A stretch of 39,863 nt of DNA, from positions 509,939 to 549,801 of the forward strand of contig NW_019774558.1 of assembly GCF_001039355.2 (NCBI RefSeq), given 5' to 3'. How positions within the stretch are numbered: position 1 is the stretch's first letter; every line of letters starts with the position of its first letter. The position numbers and the translations under genes were made by a program. This DNA is from Lingula anatina (Eukaryota > Brachiopoda > Lingulata > Lingulida > Lingulidae). Of this stretch, positions 1-10,956 are shown piece by piece. Below the pieces are notes generated by a model that worked only from the letters and a program-made list of their open reading frames with translations, did not search any database and had not been told where the DNA came from.

Positions 1-473
1 AAAAAAAAAACATTGTCTTTTCTACCTCTCCGGTGGCTGCAGTTATACACAGAGCAGTTGTCATGACCACCCATTACCGATAAATGCAAAGAACGGGAGA
101 TCTACTTTACATCGCAACAGCCGTCCATGTAGGCCCCTTCTACTCTCGCCCCCTGAGAAACAGTCCCGCACAAAATGGCGACAACTGCGCATGCTCACGA
201 TTTCGTGGAAAACACTCTATTTTTAATTTAATTTTCAAAAGGCATTTTCGTTTATATCTACATGTACAGTATTCATTTATTTATTTATTCATTTATTGTG
301 TTTGTGTGTCCATTATCAACACCAACCTTTTGTATGATTTTAATGTTGATAAGTTCACTCAATTAAAAACGTTTTCGAAAGTGTTAGCTTTTTGGATTTT
401 ACATTTTGTCAAATTTCATCAACGAAATGGGTTAGGTTAGCTCATTCCAAAATACATTTACTTGTCGCCTTAC

Positions 474-756
474 CCTCGTGCAGTCATAACAAAATACACA
501 CACTGGACAATAGAAGTATCACCCCCTGAATCAGAGTAATCAAAGTTATAATGCCTGGTCTACAGTACTTATAATGTGACTAATGAGTATAAAACCGCTG
601 CTTCATGGAGTTGTATTGTTCAGTAGGGGTGACACTTCTATTGTCCAGTGTGTGTATTATTTAGATTTTTTCGTCCTAACAAACAGCTTATGATTTTTCA
701 ATGACAAAAGCCGTTACACAGGCTGAGATCAGTAAGGGAACAAAGTAACCAGTCAT
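474..756 (-). pseudogene. Dead copy of Diedel-like exon 1, split by a MITE
   Basis: Read on the minus strand from ATG at 756, this aligns codon for codon, without indels once the MITE at 497-654 and one TA copy are removed, with the 41-codon first exon of the Diedel-like gene at 3548-3670. Shared features are ATAATG just after an acceptor-like AG, a start M-x-G-x-F-V, a hydrophobic signal segment, AVC after the signal peptide, FCxDCT near the end, and a GTAAG donor (from 473). Three codons are stops: at positions matching H24, C27 and S32 of the intact protein. The MITE sits between codons aligned with K33 and V34. No convincing second exon was found at 1-470. Homology is seen directly; the order of decay is inferred. 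It could encode nothing longer than about 22 residues. Confidence 0.72.
497..654. mobile_element. Mariner-type MITE with TA target duplication
   Basis: A 158-bp non-coding element. Its ends are inverted copies of CACACACTGGACAATAGAAG, followed by TATCACCCC on the left arm and TGTCACCCC on the right arm. It is flanked by TA on both sides (495-496 and 655-656), the target duplication expected of Tc1/mariner transposition. It carries no ORF, so it would have moved with a transposase supplied elsewhere. It interrupts the pseudogene exon described at 474-756. Confidence 0.8.
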
Positions 757-961
757 TATCTAAATCATGGAAATTCAAGTGTTACTTCAACACAGTGTTT
801 TTAGATAGAATTGTGCGGTTAAAATTTAGTCCAGATATAAGTGCATCGTTTTCAGGTTAAAACATTTAGACAATTTGCAAGTATACATGTTGAGATATAC
901 ATGTTCACGTATAATTTGTACTATACATGTATAACAGATGTACAAGGTAAAATTACATATA

Positions 962-1492
962 CTGGCAGTCAATGAAAACGCATCATTTATTTATCAAATA
1001 ATATTTAAAGTTCCTTGGCACATTAAGAAAATAATAGTTTTCGTGTGAAAAATGACCCATTATTCAGTCACACAAGGTGAAATTAAGGTCAGAAAAGGTA
1101 ATTATAATACAAGATCACGTGATCAAATCTCTTTGGTTCCGCCAACCCCCCAGCATCCCCAGGGCCCGCAGTCGCTCTTCCAGTGTCAAACGTTGCATCA
1201 CTGAACATTTTTGTCATGTGTCATACTGGATTTGATAACTACCTTAAATAGGCTTAATTAATCACCATATATTGAACCTGATTTTATTTCACACCAATCA
1301 CGAAACAGGAAAAACACATGATTTTGTAACAGTTGACCACAAAATCACTGAAGAGGAAATTTCAAACATCCGAGTGGTCAGCCCACTCTCTTATGACCGT
1401 ACAAGTGTATTTGTACTAATTTATATGGTTGGAATCGATTCTCGGTAATTAAGTACGAGAAAGTTTTGTGATGCGTTTTCATTGACTGTCAG
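962..1492. mobile_element. Second mariner-type non-autonomous element
   Basis: About 531 bp bounded by inverted repeats that read CTGGCAGTCAATGAAAACGC on the left and CTGACAGTCAATGAAAACGC on the right arm, continuing ATCA, with TA on each side (960-961, 1493-1494). The interior has no recognisable coding sequence. The ends differ from those of the 497-654 element, so this is another family. A TA duplication and terminal repeats of this kind suggest Tc1/mariner. Confidence 0.7.
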
Positions 1493-1494
1493 TA

Positions 1495-2777
1495 TATTAT
1501 AATATAAACGTACCTGTTACAAATGTGTCACAAGACTTAATTACAAGGCTACATTTGGTGAGAAAAACCGAGTGTTTACGCTTGCTATATATGGGCTGAA
1601 TTTAACAGACTCTTTTGTATGAATGAAAACCTCAAGTCTGATCAAGCCATTGATGCTTTGTGTGCATGCAACACAACCCCAAAACATACTGGTAGTTTGG
1701 AAATCGCTTTCCGGCATGAAGGTTTAGAAAAATAACATTTAATGACATTATTACAAAGGAGTAAAATGATCTACCCCAAACGCCTCTCAGGTTCACGGAA
1801 GCAGAAACTGCATATAAAACGTACACAGACATCACCAAAATCCGGAGTTTATTAATTGGCAAATTTCCGATAATTTAAAACGTAATGTATATGGGAGCTA
1901 CTAGCTGAATATTCGACTTCTATTGACGATAATTATAATTTTAATAATATTATTGGAATCAAACATGATCCTCGCAGGCTCGTTTCATGTGCATATTGCT
2001 TTGTCGCTTGACAATTCAGGACTCCAAGAAAGTTTATTCTCTGAAAAACGAGCAAAAAAAAAAAAAAAAAAAAAAAAAATTACAAAATGGCATGAAACTA
2101 CAATTGGATTGATTATTCATCGTCATAAAAAAAAATTGGTTGAGATTAACAAGATTAACAATATAGTTGAAATGTACCTGGTTTCTGAATACTTTTCTTA
2201 CATGCCATATTTAATCCAAGTTTCTTCAATTATTTTGATAAATTATAGATAAAATCGATAGGGCCAATTAAATACCCACCCCTAAAATTACTTTTTTAAC
2301 TCTACAAACGTAATTCAAAATTGGAAGTTACAGATACATTGTCTGAAGCAACTGAATTTTAAAGTGTAGCTACATGTATATTTAACATAATCCTCATGTT
2401 AGTGCGTTTCTTACCCGTCTGTATCAGTGGCAGCGAAAGAGACGGCCCTAGCGACATATCCATCTTTTATTTCGTCTGGTACGGATCTCTTGTTGCGACA
2501 ACGGCACTTACTATGATAGGCACCACTTATGCTGAAATGACAATAAAGGATTGGTTATTCTTTATCATTATGTGTGAAACAAATATAGGCTGATACATTG
2601 AAAAGTAGTATGCTAAGACCCACACATATCCTCTGTACGTAATTGATAACCATAATGTTTAGGTGATGTCTACCTACTTGGTCATCTTATATTGTAGTTC
2701 TCTTATCAATCAATGTCGATTCACATTTTTATTTCATGGCCAATCAGTAAATATCGTAAAAAATCTCACTAGGGGCG
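1495..2777. other. Stretch without a recognised gene
   Basis: AT-rich sequence with a poly-A run at 2054-2079. The only coding-like segment is about 2420-2550 on the plus strand: an acceptor-like pyrimidine-rich run ending in CAG at about 2420, then an open frame containing a hydrophobic stretch (IFYFVWYGSLVATTALTMIG). This vaguely resembles a transmembrane segment of solute carriers, but there is no matching donor or neighbouring exon, so it is not called as a gene. Confidence 0.35.
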
Positions 2778-3025
2778 CATTCAGAACACAAAACCTGAGG
2801 AGCAACTGATCCGCCGACTAAATATGGCTGACCCACTTCAAAAGCGATGCCACTAAATCATGATGGTCTCCCCGCCTCAAACCGTCGCTGCAGGGGCCTA
2901 GCAATTAAACCTCAGAGCCGAGAGTTATTCCGTTTACTGGAGTGCGTGGAGGCGGGGAGACCATCGCGAATCAGCGGCATCGCTCTGAAGTGGGATCGGC
3001 CATATTTTTTATCTTATTCTGAATG
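2778..3025. mobile_element. Fold-back MITE, family 1 (ATATGGCCGACCCAC type)
   Basis: A near-palindromic element of about 248 bp. The left arm starts CATTCAGAA and the inverted right arm starts CATTCAGAATAAG. Both arms carry ATATGGC(C/T)GA(C/T)CCACTTC and GATGGTCTCCCCGCCTC. Related copies are at 19536-19697, 28750-28910 and 35625-35790. It lies just downstream of the second coding exon of the Diedel-like gene, and any further exon of that gene would have to lie within or beyond it. Superfamily not determined. Confidence 0.7.
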
Positions 3026-3179
3026 TCCAGGGTTTAGCTTTTATTATCGCGGTCTTAACTGGCTAAATATCAATTAACTTATACATCGTACCTATAAAGT
3101 TATTTCTTAATACAGGGTACAGTCTTATACAGTGTAGGTCACGAGATGAAAAAGATATAATAAAGACAGGTGAACTTAC

Positions 3180-3670
3180 GACCACTTGACATCAGAAAGT
3201 ATCCCATTACAGTCTCCTTTACACCCACCCTTGCAAGCGCAGCCGAATATATTGCAGCTTCCTTTCCCACAATAGAAACCCTGCTTCTGAAACAAGATCC
3301 ATTAACCCCGACTAAATAAGTAGAATTTTGATAAAACACTGCTTTTCAGCATAATTTCCAGGAGAACAATAAAATAAACAGACGTCAATAAAGAATGATC
3401 CATCCAGGTACACGCTGGATTGACTTGCTAAAATAAGCCCGTGCTTTCTGTCTGGTAATTAAGACAAACTATTTTTACGTTATATAATGTATCTTTATGC
3501 ACCTATAGATAACTTTGGACATTGATATAATATGAATACCATCTTACCAGTGTACAATCTCGACAAAATACTTTTGAGAGTACTTCATGGCAGCACACTG
3601 CATGCGATTCTTTGATGGTGAGAGTCGATAGACTGATTGCAATCAAAATTGCAACAAAGCAACCAGCCAT
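3180..3670 (-). CDS. Diedel-like secreted cysteine-rich protein (3' end not found)
   Basis: Two exons: 3670-3548 (41 codons, donor GTAAGA) and 3286-3180 (35 codons plus two bases, acceptor TGTTTCAG, donor GTAAGT). Both junctions are in phase. The ATG is three bases after an acceptor-like TTTCAG, so a non-coding first exon probably lies upstream. Residues 1-24 form a signal peptide (hydrophobic FVAILIAISLSTL, cleavage likely after SHA). The mature part starts VCC and has ten cysteines, including FCRDC and the diagnostic YCGKGSCNIFGCACKGGC at residues 46-63. From knowledge of the family, this block is the hallmark of Diedel, a secreted insect cytokine-like protein that damps the IMD immune pathway and is also carried by some insect DNA viruses. 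The exon ends after VKW with two bases spare; at least one more exon is needed and I could not identify it. Function in this animal is inferred only. Confidence 0.72.
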
Positions 3671-4114
3671 TATCTGAAACAGTAAAACGACGACGGGGTC
3701 TTGTTATTTTATCAAGCAACAGTGAAAGTTAACAATTGTGTCATATACATCTCACGTTTGTCAAAATGCTGTCGATTGTTGTCACAAAAAATCAAACCAT
3801 GGTGACTGAGCATGCTAACAAAACAAAACATCACTGTACCTGTACTCTGAGCTACAGTATGAGTTTTATTTAAATGAACCTCTTGCAAAATGAAAGAAAA
3901 TAAATTTTCTCACCTTTGTCAGTGCTTCAAATTAAGCAATTGACGGTAACTACTGGCTGTAATTCCTGTGTAACGCACCGATGATGTTTATAGCACGGCA
4001 GATCAAGCCTTTATAATTTCAATCTTCAAAAGCTATTAGGATATACTGGATGCAAATAAGGTGTGAAAGCAAAACAACTATCATTCTTTGTATTCAAACC
4101 AGCAGTTTTTCGAA

Positions 4115-4121
<7 letters not shown>

Positions 4122-4162
<41 letters not shown>
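4122..4162. repeat. Poly-A run of 41
   Basis: An uninterrupted A tract. No target duplication or retrotransposon body was found before it, so its origin is unknown. Confidence 0.9.
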
Positions 4163-4163
<1 letters not shown>

Positions 4164-5093
4164 AGTCGTTAATGAAAACGTGTTTCGTACTGGAGGCAAG
4201 CCACTGAATCGTCATCAAGGCCTCGTTAACCATGGGTCACCATGGCGTTAAAGGTGAAAGCTAAGTTTATGTAAAAACACACCTTGCTCGGTATGCAAGG
4301 TTGCAAACCAGAAGCTCGTTCTACTAATGCATGGAGTCAAGCACATGCAGGGCGTTCGCCAATGTAATATACACTAACCAGCTGCCTGGATTGAATATGT
4401 GTTCAATTGTGCTAGGTGTGAAAGGAATGGTGCAATGTAGTCCGCTTTGAACCGTAGACCGTTCCTCGGTACTCTGTACCGGTGTCATGTACCAGAAGGT
4501 CCCCCATGACAGGAAGTCCTTAGGACCCCTGGTTTCTGAAATAACGGGTCCCGGACTCTGTATCATGGTAATTGGTTATAATATACAGGGTCCCCCGGAC
4601 CTTGCATTTCACGAAACACTGAGTCCGCCCGTCATACAGAAGAACTGGGTCTAAAAGCTAGGGTCCTACTGTAGAACAGTAGATATTTAGTAAAAGCGCT
4701 ATATATTGACAATCTGGGTATAATAGAATTATAATAAAGCAAACCCTTGATGCAAGTAAATATAATATAACAAAACGGCGGTGGTTTGCACAACGACCTG
4801 GTGGTGTAGTGGACAGCGACATTGGTGATGAGTCTACTATGGTATCAAATGACAGGGAAGTAGGTAGTAATTTAACAATATGTTGGTACGAGTCACATAC
4901 TGGTGTTGACTTTATAACGCCTCTTGTTTTTTTTTTTTAATTTATAGTTAAATATTCAACTTACTGTCCATTTATTGTGTTTCATTCCGCAATAAAATGT
5001 GTTATACTCACTTTTGATTACATTTCATACCTTTTTTTAATTGGACTTACTTAAAATATATTTCACACATTTCCCATTGCATTGTGATGCTTT

Positions 5094-5310
5094 GGACTAT
5101 ATATACGCGTGACTTATTTGAATTCCACCCGTACATGTTTGTATATGTACAGTAAGCTAGTGGTACCGGTACACAATGAATCGATGCTAAACTGTGCAAA
5201 ACGTTTCTTTTCTCTAGACTATATGCGTGACTTAGGCTACTATGACTACCACTCATAAATGTGTGACAGCTAGCGTTATACAGTCCGTCAATGCCAAATT
5301 GTGCAAAATA
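5094..5310. repeat. Diverged tandem duplication, about 122-bp unit
   Basis: GACTATATATACGCGTGACTTA at the start of the first unit recurs as GACTATATGCGTGACTTA at 5217, and CAATGAATCGATGCTAAACT followed by GTGCAAAA near 5175 recurs as CAATGCCAAATTGTGCAAAA near 5288. Middle portions have drifted. No coding content or transposon ends are visible. It looks like an old local duplication. Confidence 0.55.
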
Positions 5311-6666
5311 TGTATTTTCTGGAAACTGACGAAATTAATTAGTTATTAAATATACATGCTTATGGAGTGTAATTGAAAATGTACTCATTCAATTTTGTTT
5401 AACAATTTATATAAAGTTTTAATTTAAGTTGCATACCCTAAATTTAAATGGAATCAACCCAAAAGGAATGTATTCCATGTTTCTCAATAACATTAGAAAT
5501 CTTAATTAAAGTTTTTTCCATTGTGTATTTTATGGACAACAATAAAGCTTTAGAGGATGAATTTAGTTTTGCTGAGAGAGATGTAGGTATCTTAACAGTT
5601 TCAGATGACGCACCAGCATAAAGTTTTTCACCCCCTCTCCGAACTGATCCTACATGTGTAGACTTAGAGATTAAAAAAGGCAACAAATTCTACTTTATTA
5701 CATACAGATAACATGCAATTTCGGGTATCTGCTGAATGTTCTTCCCTCGCCCATACGTTTTAAAATCTACCAAAACAGTAAAACTAACACAAAGCGCCTG
5801 CTTCGTGAACCAAAATGGATTCATTGACAATATATATATACACAAAACATCACAAAGACAGAATAGAACTTTGAGGTTCTTTGTCATACGATTATTCCAT
5901 AGACAAACGAAAAAGTACGAACGCAATTTCGGAAACGGCTTCATTACTGTTACATTTTGCATTGGAAGGACAACACAATGATGAAACATTTCAACCTGCA
6001 CCGCTAACACAATGAGGCATATGAGCGTTAGACCTTTACAAAACAGTAATAATCTGAGAGAAAACTGTTGCCACACATACGCAGTAGAGATAAACAGATG
6101 GATAGATTGCCATATGCTTCATTTACCCAGGTACTTCTAGGTCTTAGTTGTTAATTTGCCAAACGTTTGGAATATTTATCAAACTTATCATCCATGGTGA
6201 AATGTCAGTTATGCACAGGGTATAGCTACAGTTTTTGTGCATGCCCCCCCCCCCAAAAAAAAAAAAAAAAAGTGAGAAGGAAGAACACTTTGAAGTGTGG
6301 AGACTCTGAATAAGTAATAGTTAACGTGATAAAAGATCGGCAGTGCCCCCCCCCCTCTCGAAAAAATGAATATACGCCTTATATTTTACATGTATTTGAA
6401 CTTATATTTTGGAATTGTATATTTGCTCGACTCCCATTCAAGATCAAGGAGTTTTATAAGAATTTACGAAGCATACCTGTTTAGAAATGAAAGCACATTG
6501 TATTTAGTCGCGACACACGCATAAAGTTTTATGCTATATTTCATATTTCTTATATTGTCATTTACTGGTCACGCCATGTTGGGTGGTATTAAGATATGTT
6601 GTGCTGTGTCGCGCCGTGTCGTGTCTTAATAAAAAATTCGTCACTGTCGTTCAAATCATAAAAAAA

Positions 6667-6670
<4 letters not shown>

Positions 6671-6704
<34 letters not shown>
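6671..6704. repeat. (GA)n microsatellite
   Basis: Seventeen GA dinucleotides without interruption, in AT-rich non-coding DNA. Confidence 0.95.
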
Positions 6705-6706
<2 letters not shown>

Positions 6707-9700
6707 AGAAAAAGATAAAGTAATATATTTCGTTCAAGCTGTCCCGTGTAAATTTCTAACTTCTGGCAATTTTTTCCATTCCAGTAGCCGAGTAATGAGG
6801 AGTTATCTTTAAAAAGCAGAAAGCGTCTTTGACACAGTAACAAACCACAGCGACCACATTAAAAAGATCTGAAGAGTTTGTGTGCTTCAAAAGAACGAAA
6901 AATGCAGAAAAAAATTAGCCTGCAGTCACAGTTTTGGTCACTTAGCCATGTGTGTTCTTTCATCCAGGAGTTACGTTGGTAAATACATAAAATAAGTACA
7001 TGTTATGTGACCAGTCTTGCAGAACACTCCTTTAAAATTTCAGTTGGAATAAACGCTTCTTTCACATTTGATTCATCGCTGTGCAATATTCGAGTTGCAT
7101 TCGTTCCATTAAAAATCAAGACTGAGAAACCATCGGGAAAGTTGTGGTTAAATAATCGGATAAGAGAATAGGAAATGGATTTAGTCGTAAAAAATCAACA
7201 CTCAATTCGGCTATTTCCGTAACCGCACCAACGGAAACTCCCGAGCAATTATATGTTTGGACACTGGCGTGGTTGAGATATCTTCAGAAATATTGAATAA
7301 TTCTCACGGTACTTCAGTTTTCTGGACATACTGTATATATGTATGTGGAAAGCAAATGCAGTAATGTTTACAGTAATGTACAAACACACGCACACTTCAT
7401 CTTTTATGTCAAAGACTTTTAGACGGATGAGGGGGCGGGGGGGGGGGGGGTGCAGCTGAGGGCTTGGCCCCAGACAATCAGTCACCGTCTTCCTCCAAGT
7501 ACTTAACGTTTGACATTCCCCCTCCGGCACTATTTTTTGTCAAATGGTTATCCCACCCCAACCACCCACAGACATACAGACACCACAATTAAATACTACT
7601 TTCTACGCTACTGGACACGAAGACACCAGGCTCACTTTTTACTGGCTGATACCTGCTATCCCAGTCTGTAGTGTTTGGCCTGCCAGCGTGTGGAAACCAT
7701 AAAACAAGGACTTATAATCTAATTTACATAGGGATCGGTCCACTTTTTCTTCATTCTGAAATTACCCCTCGCATTGTGTTGGTCGTCAGTTAACATGAGG
7801 AGCGAAGCAGACGCCATCCTCCCAGTGGTAGATAACCTTTATGTATGGAGCCCAAAGGATAGCATGGTTACGAAAAAACATAAATAAACTCGTATATTGG
7901 TCTAAAATTAAAGACTCAAAGATGAATATAGTAATTTGTAGTAGCTTACTTATAGTAGTCAACTTAAATAATGTATTGGTCTGAAACAATAGCCGCGATT
8001 ACTTTTTTTAGGACAAACAGTTAATCTAGACTGAATATAGCTGCCTGATCGACTCACCATAGGTCTAGGCAAACGACAGTTTGAGTCTGAAAGTTTCGAC
8101 TAGTTTTTAGACATAAGTTCATTTTTTTCCGGAAACCAAAAGGATAATCAAAAAGCGTGGGCAGCACACTGACGACTTGTTTTTGTGATGTTCTCAACTG
8201 AAATTTATTCAAGTGGAATTCCAATTACGATTAAGTATTTAATGTATAAAAATAAAAAAAAAAACATCCGTCTTTTTAAAAGAACGTGTCTCAAATCGTT
8301 GCCACGCGCGGGGTTAAATGCAAATGAGGATATGTTTTCATCGGCGTTAGTGATTTGGTGAAATTCCCAGCATATACATTGATTCGGAAGAGAAAGGAAT
8401 GATTTTAATACGAACTGGATTCGGGACTCTTAATATTTTTGTTAATAGTTTATTGCTTTGTGATATTGCCGCAGGTCTTTGCTCTTGGATCGTTTTTTAT
8501 CCTAAGGTGCGATGTCGACACAGATCAATAAAAAGAAAGAAAAATAATAATAATAGGGAGGAACTTCCATACAACATCTCAAAATGAGCTGAGGTGCATG
8601 CATTTATCCCAAATACTATGTGAGAAACGTAGAAATAAAACTGATAAGATTTCATGAAAATGGAAGGAAATAGAAACGCAAATAAAAAGGTCATAAAATA
8701 TTGCAAAACATCCAAAATTTAATTAGATTTAAACACCGACCATTAATGTTCAATGTTTTTTTTTTTTATTTTTCCACCAGCAATGAAAGGGATGGGGGAA
8801 TTGTGGATTAACCACGAGGAAGCTGTTAATAAATCGCTTAATTGGCACGATATGGTTGACTGCCTGAATTAAAACGGATCTTCCTAATTTTTGCGGCGAA
8901 ACGTTGACCATTAATAGAAATAAAAAGGTGTAATTATGTAACATGATATGAACATGTGGTGTTGTTTTACTAGAAAATCTAAACAACTTCACTTGTTCCT
9001 TTTTGTTTAAGAATTAGTTGTTAAAAAACCGTGAAATAATGTGTACTTTACAGCTGCTTACCGCAGCTTTTTTCCACTTCCGCTTGCAAATGAGCTCCTG
9101 CAGGAGCAACATGCATACATGTAGAATTGACAGGAGTTCGTTAAGAAAAAGGGCAACGGCGACTTTTTATTATTTATTTTTACAAAAACTCACATTTGAA
9201 AATAAGCCTTCAATACTTTTGCCTGTCTCTCAGTCACCCCCTCTTTTCTTCCGCTTCCTGTTTGTGTGCATGCGCGCACATGCAAGTGCTCGTGTACAGT
9301 ATGTGTTTGTGTTTCAATTTGTTCTTTCGCTCGTTGGTTTAACCTCTTCCTTAATTCATTTAGTGATCTATTTATCATCTACTAATATTCTCATCTGTTA
9401 ATTTGCTATAATCAACATATAATTGTTTATTAATTTGGTTATTTATTTTCTCATTTATCTATCGATTTATTAATATAAAATTTCATGCAGTCAACACAAG
9501 AAGCACTTTTTGCAAATTGGGTGGAATCAACATTTTTTTTTTCTGTTATTTCATTAACTTTAAATGTCTAATTTTTTATTGAATTCGTAAATGGGAAGAG
9601 TTGACAACTACGCAAACATGTGTGCTCTTACATCAAAACAAAAAAGGCATGTTTATTACCACTTGTAGACTTTTATTGCCCGGAACTCTTTATGAATGGA

Positions 9701-10742
9701 GCACGCTTGAACGCCCAATTTGCGTTACAGTGAGAAGATGTCAAACACTATTACATGAACACTCACCACAAGATTGCGTCTCAAGTTGTTAAAACATGTG
9801 GCTGGAGGCCTGTAACCAGTCATTATGAGTCTGCTTAACTTAAAACTACGCTATACCAGAACCCAGCCGGGAGATGACGCATATTCCACAAATAAATCCT
9901 CGCTGTGAAGAAAAAAATTGTATAGAATTATTCAGAAAACACATATGTGAATACCTCATTCAGAAAAATCAATTTGTGGCTTTGGTGTAGAGTGCAGTTT
10001 CTAACCACAAGTATTCCTGACAAGGGGAGACAATCTACAGTGTACTGCGACAATTTAGGTGATTGACGGAGACAACGACGTTGCGCTCGCTTGGAGAACG
10101 AAACATTTTCCCTTTAAATCCTTCAGAATTGGCAACATTTGATAATGCGCGACTGAACCATATATATCAGTTTCAATGAAATTTAAATAACCCAATCTTT
10201 TGTTTTGTTATATAAATATTTCTCAAAGTGGACAGAAAATCCTACTCTAAGTGTTGGCAAGCCTGGTTTAAAAGGAGCTTTAGATTTGCTTCGAATTGTG
10301 AGCATATACTGGAAAGAAGTTAGGCAAGATAGGACGTTCTAAGACAGGTCCGCCTCCTGCTGACTGGGAATGACACTAAAACCATTAAAAAAACTCCTTC
10401 GTTACATTTACATCCACTCTTTTGTTGCTGATTGATTTAATCTTTAAAGTTAAACAACCTGCTTTATTGAGACAAAATGCCAAGCGTATTGATGCTATTG
10501 CTGATATGCAAAGTACATTGTTAAATTTCCTTTTCAATTCAGAAATAGGATTCTTAATCGAAAGAAACAAGTACACAATGGATTTTACACTCAGAGTCTG
10601 ACAATTATCAATCCGTGGTTGATATTACAGTATACAAAAAGGTTCTTTTCCTTTGCCAGGTATTAATTTTATGAATAAAGAATGACTTTTGAATGATCAA
10701 ATTTGCAATAAAACATGTATTGAAATTATAAAATGTGTCTTA

Positions 10743-10956
10743 GACCCCATTCCCAGAGATTAGATCGATCCAACTAGATCGACCTAACTCCCTGGGAGTT
10801 CAGGCTAAATAGCTGTCAGCCGAGCGGCCAAGAAAGTTAATTGCCCCCTTACAGCTTGTAGTCGGCGGCACAGACATTTAAGCCGGATTATCTGACAGTA
10901 ATTTAGTGAGACTCCCCACGGGGATAGATCGATCTAAAATCTATGGGAATGCCCCC
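10743..10956. mobile_element. MITE family 2, PIF/Harbinger-like, copy A
   Basis: A 214-bp element flanked by TTA on both sides (10740-10742, 10957-10959), a target duplication typical of PIF/Harbinger. The ends are inverted repeats built on CCATTCCCA and TAGATCGATC; the inner arms carry CTAACTCCCTGGG and the complement of CCCCACGGGG. The central third (GCCGAGCGG, TTACAGCTTGTAG) is shared with the copies at 13235 and 32395. No ORF. Superfamily assignment is inferred from the target site only. Confidence 0.75.

Larger units (their letters stand above)
3674..10742. other. Gene-poor stretch with simple repeats
   Basis: About 7 kb in which I see no credible exon on either strand; the open frames are short, lack plausible splice sites and resemble no family known to me. 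It holds a 41-base poly-A run (4122-4162), a diverged tandem duplication (5094-5310), a GA tract (6671-6704), C-runs and A-runs near 6246-6360, and a G-run near 7440. A 5' non-coding exon of the Diedel-like gene could lie just above 3674. Confidence 0.5.

Noticed and set aside
100-175. Possible second exon of the Diedel-like pseudogene (acceptor-like TTTCTCAG, then a frame with YMDGCC)
   Set aside because: The NIFGC block is absent and a stop follows quickly, so the match cannot be told from chance.
2590-2760. Candidate third exons for the Diedel-like gene (short frames after CAG at about 2590 and after AAG at about 2700, minus strand)
   Set aside because: Each gives fewer than ten residues before a stop and none resembles the end of a Diedel protein.
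4440-4660. Repeated GGGTCC and GGTCCCCC motifs
   Set aside because: Spacing is irregular and no terminal repeats or tandem period could be shown.
9816-9832. ATAATGACTGGTTAC on the minus strand, identical to the start of the Diedel-like pseudogene
   Set aside because: Similarity stops after 15 bases; the following codons do not encode a signal peptide of that type.
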